Shown: positions 15,236 through 18,975 of the stretch, piece by piece
Layout: every line of letters starts with the position of its first letter
Numbering within the stretch: the stretch's first letter is position 1
Assembly: GCA_937951955.1 (NCBI GenBank)
Contig: CALGAD010000100.1
Span: 1 to 18,975 of the forward strand
Source of the DNA: an uncultured Bacillaceae bacterium
GTDB lineage: Bacteria > Bacillota > Bacilli > Bacillales > Caldibacillaceae
Length of the DNA: 18,975 nt
Reading direction: 5' to 3'
Position numbers and translations under genes: made by a program
Notes under the pieces: model-generated
The model's database searches: none
What the model was told of the DNA's origin: nothing
The model's input: the letters and a program-made list of their open reading frames with translations, nothing else

Positions 15236-15274
15236 GAGGGCATGAAACCTTCGTCTAGCTCTAGTGCCCTTTCC
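15236..15274 (+). repeat. Second AGGGCA/TGCCCT hairpin
   Basis: GAGGGCA (15236-15242) pairs with TGCCCTT (15265-15271). It resembles the hairpin about 99 bases upstream: both have GGGCATGA-N-A on the left and TGCCCTTTyC on the right, with unrelated loops. It could be a duplicated terminator or part of a leader RNA. Confidence 0.5.
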
Positions 15275-15329
15275 ATATAAGACGTGTTTGAAGCTGTTTA
15301 TCGTGCAAAATCCATAGATTTGAAAATTC

Positions 15330-15361
15330 GTCTGCATTGGGAAGGGTGCAGGCTTTTTTTA
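15330..15361 (+). terminator. Strong intrinsic terminator upstream of ecfA1
   Basis: GTCTGCAT (15330-15337) pairs with GTGCAGGC (15346-15353), including two G/T pairs, around an 8-base loop, followed directly by seven Ts (15354-15360). It can end transcripts from rplQ or act as an attenuator for ecfA1. Confidence 0.8.
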
Positions 15362-15396
15362 TTGTAAAGTCACCTAATTAAAGTCAAAGGTTTTAA

Positions 15397-15426
15397 CTGA
15401 CTGGATGGATGAAAATGCGTTACAAT
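15397..15426 (+). promoter_or_regulatory. Candidate promoter for ecfA1-ecfA2-ecfT-truA
   Basis: CTGACT (15397-15402) and TACAAT (15421-15426) are 18 bases apart, just downstream of the strong terminator. A start near 15433 would leave a leader of about 56 bases to the ATG at 15489. The -35 matches consensus at four of six positions, so this is only a fair candidate. Confidence 0.4.
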
Positions 15427-15488
15427 TGTTTCAAGGTCTAGAACAGCTAGACTGGATGATTGAGTATCTAAAATCGAGGTCGAAGCGA

Positions 15489-16328
15489 ATGGGGCAAGAA
15501 ATTGTAAAATTTGATCGCGTCTCTTTTCAATATAACGAAGGGGGACCGTATGCTTTAAAAGATGTCAGTTTCTCAGTGAAAAAAGGTCAGTGGCTGGCGA
15601 TTGTCGGCCATAACGGGTCCGGTAAATCAACGATTGCCAAATTAATGATCGGTCTATTTGTTCCGAATCAGGGCACGATTCATATTAACAATTTTCTCCT
15701 TTCCGAAGAAACGGTCTGGCAGGCCCGGGATACGATTGGTATGGTCTTTCAAAATCCAGACAACCAGTTTGTCGGTACAACCGTTCAGGATGATGTAGCC
15801 TTTGGTTTAGAGAATCACGGCATTCCCCGGGAGGAAATGGTGAGACGGGTGGAAGATGCTCTGCAAAAGGTAGGCATGGCCGATTTTATCAACCAAGAAC
15901 CCCATCACCTTTCGGGGGGACAAAAGCAGCGGGTGGCAATCGCCAGCGTGCTGGCATTACGACCGGAAATTATTATTTTAGATGAGGCTACTTCCATGCT
16001 CGATCCGCGCGGGCGAAAAGAAGTTTTGGATATTATCAAGCAGTTAAAGCAGGAGGAAAATTTGACGGTTATCTCCATTACCCATGATTTGGACGAAGCA
16101 ATCATGGCTGATGAAATGATTGTGATGAATCGCGGGTCCGTTTATAAAAGAGGGACTCCGTTGGAAATTTTCTCCTTGGAAGATGAACTCGTCCAGCTCG
16201 GATTGGACGTTCCTTTTATCTATAAGCTGAGCAAAGAGTTGAGAAAGAGCGGAATCCCTATAGCCGAGCAAGTATTAGCCGAGGATAGGTTGGTGGATGA
16301 ATTATGGAAATTATTGCGAGAGACTTAG
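15489..16328 (+). CDS. ecfA1: ECF transporter ATPase EcfA1 (CbiO1 type)
   Basis: EcfA1 and EcfA2 form the ATPase pair of the energy-coupling module that is shared among vitamin-specific S components. From ATG 15489 it has 279 residues. Walker A is GHNGSGKST (40-48), the Q-loop is at Gln88 (VFQNPDNQF), the signature LSGGQ at 141-145, Walker B ends in Glu166 (IIILDEATSMLDP) and the switch histidine is His199. GAGGT (15476-15480) precedes this start by 8 bases. The frame is open back to an ATG at 15405, adding 28 residues with no recognised homology and no good binding site. It overlaps ecfA2 by 25 bases. Confidence 0.93.
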   Translation: MGQEIVKFDRVSFQYNEGGPYALKDVSFSVKKGQWLAIVGHNGSGKSTIAKLMIGLFVPNQGTIHINNFLLSEETVWQARDTIGMVFQNPDNQFVGTTVQDDVAFGLENHGIPREEMVRRVEDALQKVGMADFINQEPHHLSGGQKQRVAIASVLALRPEIIILDEATSMLDPRGRKEVLDIIKQLKQEENLTVISITHDLDEAIMADEMIVMNRGSVYKRGTPLEIFSLEDELVQLGLDVPFIYKLSKELRKSGIPIAEQVLAEDRLVDELWKLLRET

Positions 16329-17173
16329 AATACCGTTATCAAGCCAATACGCCATTTGAACATCTGGCCATTTACGATATCAATTTATCGATTTTACCTC
16401 ATAGTTATACAGCGATCATCGGACATACAGGTTCGGGAAAATCGACGTTGCTGCAACATTTCAATGCTTTATTGCAGCCCACCTCAGGCGAGATTCAAAT
16501 CGGCGATCGCGTGATTACTGCCGGTGTAAAAGAGAAGAATTTAAAACCGGTCCGCAAACGAGTGGGCATCGTGTTTCAGTTTCCAGAACACCAATTGTTT
16601 GAGGAAACGGTCGAAAAAGATATTTGTTTTGGCCCGCTTAATTTTGGCGCAGATGTGGATGAAGCGAAGGCAAGGGCAAGGGAAGCGATTCAACTCGTGG
16701 GGCTATCTGAAGACATATTGACGCGCTCTCCTTTTGATCTATCAGGAGGACAGATGCGGCGGGTAGCCATTGCTTGTGTTTTAGCGATGAATCCTGATGT
16801 CCTTGTTTTAGATGAACCAACGGCGGGACTGGATCCGCGAGGACGTCGCGAAATCATGGATATGTTTTATCAATTATATAAAGAACAAAATATCTCGATC
16901 GTTTTAGTTACACATAGTATGGAGGATGCGGCACGCTATGCCGACCAGATTATCGTCATGCATAAAGGGACCATTTATAAAGAAGGAACACCTAGGGAAA
17001 TTTTTTCCGCACCGAAAGAATTGATGGAACTCGGCCTGGATGTACCCCAGACCATTCGCTTTCAAACGAAACTGGAGGAAAAACTCCAGGACACGCTCGG
17101 AAATCCGAGTCTATCACTGGAACAGTTAGTGGAGAATATCACGGCCTATGTTGCAGCTAGGAGGCAAAAATAG
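16304..17173 (+). CDS. ecfA2: ECF transporter ATPase EcfA2 (CbiO2 type)
   Basis: This is the second ATPase of the ECF module, 289 residues. Walker A GHTGSGKST is at 40-48, Q-loop Gln92 within VFQFPEHQLFEETV, signature LSGGQ at 146-150, Walker B with Glu171 (LVLDEPTAGLDP) and His204. The FQFPEHQLF block and the A of DEPTAGLDP distinguish it from EcfA1, which has FQNPDNQF and DEATSMLDP. Its start lies inside ecfA1, with GGTGGAT (16292-16298) as a modest binding site, so coupling is likely. Confidence 0.95.
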   Translation: MEIIARDLEYRYQANTPFEHLAIYDINLSILPHSYTAIIGHTGSGKSTLLQHFNALLQPTSGEIQIGDRVITAGVKEKNLKPVRKRVGIVFQFPEHQLFEETVEKDICFGPLNFGADVDEAKARAREAIQLVGLSEDILTRSPFDLSGGQMRRVAIACVLAMNPDVLVLDEPTAGLDPRGRREIMDMFYQLYKEQNISIVLVTHSMEDAARYADQIIVMHKGTIYKEGTPREIFSAPKELMELGLDVPQTIRFQTKLEEKLQDTLGNPSLSLEQLVENITAYVAARRQK

Positions 17174-17175
17174 CA

Positions 17176-17970
17176 ATGGGAAAAATGTTATTTGGCCGCT
17201 ATATTCCGGTGGATTCCTTCTTGCATAAAATGGACCCGCGGGCGAAGTTATTGATTACGATTTTATTTATTGTTGTCGTATTTCTCGCAAACAACACCGT
17301 TACTTATGCACTGTTAGGATTATACACGTTTTTAGCAATCTATTCGTCAAATATACCGATCAAGTTTATTCTCGGCGGTTTTAAAATTTTATTATGGCTC
17401 ATATTCTTTACCTTTTTCCTCCACATCTTTTTCACAAGAGGTGGAGAGGTAATTTTACAAATCGGTCAGTTCAAAGTTTATGAATACGGGTTACAGCAAG
17501 GAATATTTATTTCCCTGCGCTTCTTCTTCTTAATTTTGATGACCGGTTTACTCACTTTAACAACGACACCGATTGAAATTACCGATGGTATGGAGAGCTT
17601 GTTAAATCCATTTAAGAAGATTCGGTTCCCTGTTCATGAATTTGCCTTGATGATGTCCATTGCCCTTCGTTTTATCCCAACGTTAATGGATGAAACGGAT
17701 AAAATCATGAAGGCCCAGATTGCAAGAGGCGTTGATTTTAGCCGGGGTTCACTCAAAGAACGGGCGCAAAACTTTATTCCTTTATTGATCCCCCTCTTTA
17801 TCAACGCGTTTAAACGAGCGGAGGATCTGGCCATCGCTATGGAAGCGAGAGGCTATCGTGGGGGCGAGGGACGGACAAAATACCGGGTACTCAAGTGGGA
17901 AATCAGGGATACAATGGCCCTGCTTTCCTTGTTCGTACTGGCGGTAGTCTTATTCGTTTTCCGTTCCTGA
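17176..17970 (+). CDS. ecfT: ECF transporter transmembrane protein EcfT
   Basis: EcfT is the membrane scaffold that couples the two ATPases to exchangeable substrate-binding S components. The 264-residue product has several hydrophobic segments, the first at about 26-55 (LLITILFIVVVFLANN...). The two Ala-Arg-Gly coupling motifs typical of the family are visible: IARG at about 181-184 and MEARG at about 222-226. It starts 2 bases after ecfA2, with AGGAGG (17159-17164) inside ecfA2. No S component gene is in the window, consistent with a shared group II module. Confidence 0.95.
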   Translation: MGKMLFGRYIPVDSFLHKMDPRAKLLITILFIVVVFLANNTVTYALLGLYTFLAIYSSNIPIKFILGGFKILLWLIFFTFFLHIFFTRGGEVILQIGQFKVYEYGLQQGIFISLRFFFLILMTGLLTLTTTPIEITDGMESLLNPFKKIRFPVHEFALMMSIALRFIPTLMDETDKIMKAQIARGVDFSRGSLKERAQNFIPLLIPLFINAFKRAEDLAIAMEARGYRGGEGRTKYRVLKWEIRDTMALLSLFVLAVVLFVFRS

Positions 17971-18010
17971 AAATAATCATTCAAAAAATGATTGAAAAGG
18001 ACGGTTGGTG

Positions 18011-18748
18011 ATGAAACGGATTAAATGCATCGTAAGCTATGACGGGACAAATTTTCAAGGGTTTCAAGTCCAGCCAAATGGAAGGACCGTGCAGGGAGAA
18101 ATTGAACATGTACTCCGTAAAATGCATAAGGGGGAGCCTATTCGCATTCATGCATCTGGAAGAACCGATGCCAGGGTTCATGCGAAGGGCCAGGTATTCC
18201 ATTTCGACACCCCGCTTTCGTTAACGGAGGAAGCGTGGAAACGGGCATTAAACAGCCAGTTACCGCAAGATATCGCAATCAGCGAGACGGAATTTGTCAG
18301 TCCGGATTTTCATGCCCGCTTTTCCAGCATTGCGAAAGAATATCGGTACATGGTCCTTTACCAAAAGGAGCGGGATCCGTTTCTCGTCAATTATACCCAT
18401 CACCATCCGTATCCGCTTGATATTGAGCGAATGAAAGAAGCGATGCAATATATCATCGGCACCCATGATTTTACAAGTTTCTGCTCGGCGAAAACCGAAA
18501 TCGCTGATCGTGTGCGAACAGTAGAATTATTTGCGCTGCATGAGCAGAAAAACAAGCTGATTTTCCAAATTCGCGGCGATGGATTTTTATATAATATGGT
18601 GCGCATTATAGTCGGGACGATGCTCGATGTTGGTTCTGGCAAATTAGCACCCTCCGATATACCGGAAATAATCGCAGCGAAGGATCGAACGAAAGCGGGA
18701 AAGACGATTTCACCAAACGGTTTATATTTATGGAAAGTGTTTTATTAG
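18011..18748 (+). CDS. truA: tRNA pseudouridine synthase A
   Basis: TruA converts uridines 38-40 in the tRNA anticodon stem-loop to pseudouridine. From ATG 18011, 9 bases after AAAAGGA (17995-18001), it has 245 residues; in-frame GTG (18008) and TTG (18005) are less well placed. The catalytic aspartate is Asp53 in GRTDARVHAKGQ. Most TruA proteins I recall have glycine where this one has Arg55. Other family blocks are present: FHARFSSIAKEYRY, GTHDFTSFCSAKT, GDGFLYNMVRIIVGT and GLYLWKVFY. It probably belongs to the ecf transcript, with a 40-base gap from ecfT, and no clear terminator follows it. Confidence 0.96.
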   Translation: MKRIKCIVSYDGTNFQGFQVQPNGRTVQGEIEHVLRKMHKGEPIRIHASGRTDARVHAKGQVFHFDTPLSLTEEAWKRALNSQLPQDIAISETEFVSPDFHARFSSIAKEYRYMVLYQKERDPFLVNYTHHHPYPLDIERMKEAMQYIIGTHDFTSFCSAKTEIADRVRTVELFALHEQKNKLIFQIRGDGFLYNMVRIIVGTMLDVGSGKLAPSDIPEIIAAKDRTKAGKTISPNGLYLWKVFY

Positions 18749-18806
18749 TGGCAAATATTACCGGCACCAAACGCTTAAAAAAACGATAAATTGTCAAATC
18801 TTTACC

Positions 18807-18835
18807 TTGACACTTGAGTGCTAAAAAGTTATGAT
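18807..18835 (+). promoter_or_regulatory. rplM-rpsI promoter (sigma-A consensus)
   Basis: TTGACA (18807-18812) and TATGAT (18830-18835) are separated by 17 bases: the best promoter in the window. Transcription would start near 18842. The -35 is also the right arm of a 6-base inverted repeat with TGTCAA (18792-18797). Confidence 0.88.
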
Positions 18836-18841
18836 AGCTTG

Positions 18842-18924
18842 TGGTACATTGATTTTTCCACGATAAGCCCCGGAAACTTATTGTGTTGAAATAAAACAAT
18901 GACTGTACTTTAGGAGGAAATGAA
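18842..18924 (+). promoter_or_regulatory. L13-type leader RNA upstream of rplM
   Basis: The 5' untranslated region folds as nested helices: CGATAAG (18861-18867) pairs with CTTATTG (18877-18883, one G/T pair) around CCCCGGAAA, and outer GTAC-A-TTG near 18844-18851 can pair with CAAT(G)..GTAC at 18897-18907. Bacilli have a conserved leader at this place (the Rfam L13 leader), thought to bind L13 for autoregulation; the motif GATAAGCCCCGGAAACTTAT fits what I remember of it. The TAGGAGG site at 18911-18917 follows directly. Confidence 0.7.
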
Positions 18925-18975
18925 ATGCGTACGACTTATATGGCAAAGCCAAATGAAATTGAACGTAAATGGTAT
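18925..18975 (+). CDS. rplM: 50S ribosomal protein L13, first 17 codons (3' end outside window)
   Basis: L13 is an early large-subunit assembly protein, normally co-transcribed with rpsI (S9). The visible residues MRTTYMAKPNEIERKWY match the family start (MRTT...IERKW). The ATG lies 7 bases after AGGAGG (18912-18917), and a consensus promoter and an L13-type leader precede it. Confidence 0.95.
   Translation, partial: MRTTYMAKPNEIERKWY

Larger units (their letters stand above)
15098..15488 (+). other. Structured rplQ-ecfA1 gap (391 bases)
   Basis: No gene is supported on either strand; the short minus-strand frame ending near 15337 has no ribosome binding site. The stretch contains two similar hairpins (15132-15175 and 15236-15271), a strong intrinsic terminator (15330-15361), a TATAAT with a poor -35 (15209-15214) and a candidate promoter for ecfA1 (15397-15426). 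Lactobacillales carry a conserved RNA called the L17 downstream element at the same place; I cannot tell whether this is related. Confidence 0.75.

Noticed and set aside
15152..15337. Minus-strand frame of 61 codons in the rplQ-ecfA1 gap
   Set aside because: No ribosome binding site precedes it on the minus strand, it covers two hairpins, and its composition is not protein-like.
18606..18899. Minus-strand frame of 97 codons across the truA end and rplM promoter
   Set aside because: It is antisense to truA and crosses the consensus rplM promoter and L13 leader; a shadow frame.

Overview
This window is a continuous stretch of the universal ribosomal-protein supercluster of a low-to-mid GC Gram-positive bacterium, read entirely on the + strand. 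Gene order (tuf, S10 block, spc block with secY-adk, infA-rpmJ-rpsM-rpsK-rpoA-rplQ, ecfA1-ecfA2-ecfT-truA, rplM), near-consensus AGGAGG ribosome binding sites in front of almost every gene, the short zinc-binding form of S14 and the absence of rpsD from the alpha block all point to Bacillaceae. Protein similarity to Bacillus subtilis recalled from memory is high throughout; I cannot name the genus.

Layout. (1) 1-594 is the 3' half of tuf (EF-Tu domains 2 and 3), closed by an intrinsic terminator. (2) 658-939 holds two tandem sigma-A-type promoters and a structured leader for the S10 operon. (3) 940-10060 carries 21 ribosomal protein genes, rpsJ to rplO, with short gaps or overlaps and no convincing internal promoter. 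(4) secY (10060) and adk (11414) follow, separated by a two-part hairpin. (5) 12068-12430 is a 363-base non-coding stretch where Bacillus relatives normally carry map (methionine aminopeptidase) and a small KOW-domain ribosomal gene; both are missing here. (6) infA, rpmJ, rpsM, rpsK, then a promoter and hairpin-bearing leader for rpoA, then rplQ. (7) 15098-15488 is a 391-base gap with two similar hairpins, a strong intrinsic terminator and candidate promoters. (8) ecfA1-ecfA2-ecfT encode the shared energising module of group II ECF vitamin transporters, followed by truA (tRNA pseudouridine synthase I). (9) A consensus promoter and an L13-type leader precede rplM, of which only 17 codons are in the window.

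Together the genes build both ribosomal subunits, the start of translation (IF-1), elongation (EF-Tu), the core of RNA polymerase (alpha), membrane protein export (SecY) and nucleotide balance (Adk), so the whole segment is a growth-rate-controlled housekeeping locus. I found no mobile element, CRISPR array, toxin, phage gene or unknown coding system. The points worth a second look are the missing map/KOW pair, the RNA structures in the intergenic gaps, the leader-like architecture ahead of ecfA1, and one substitution next to the catalytic aspartate of TruA.
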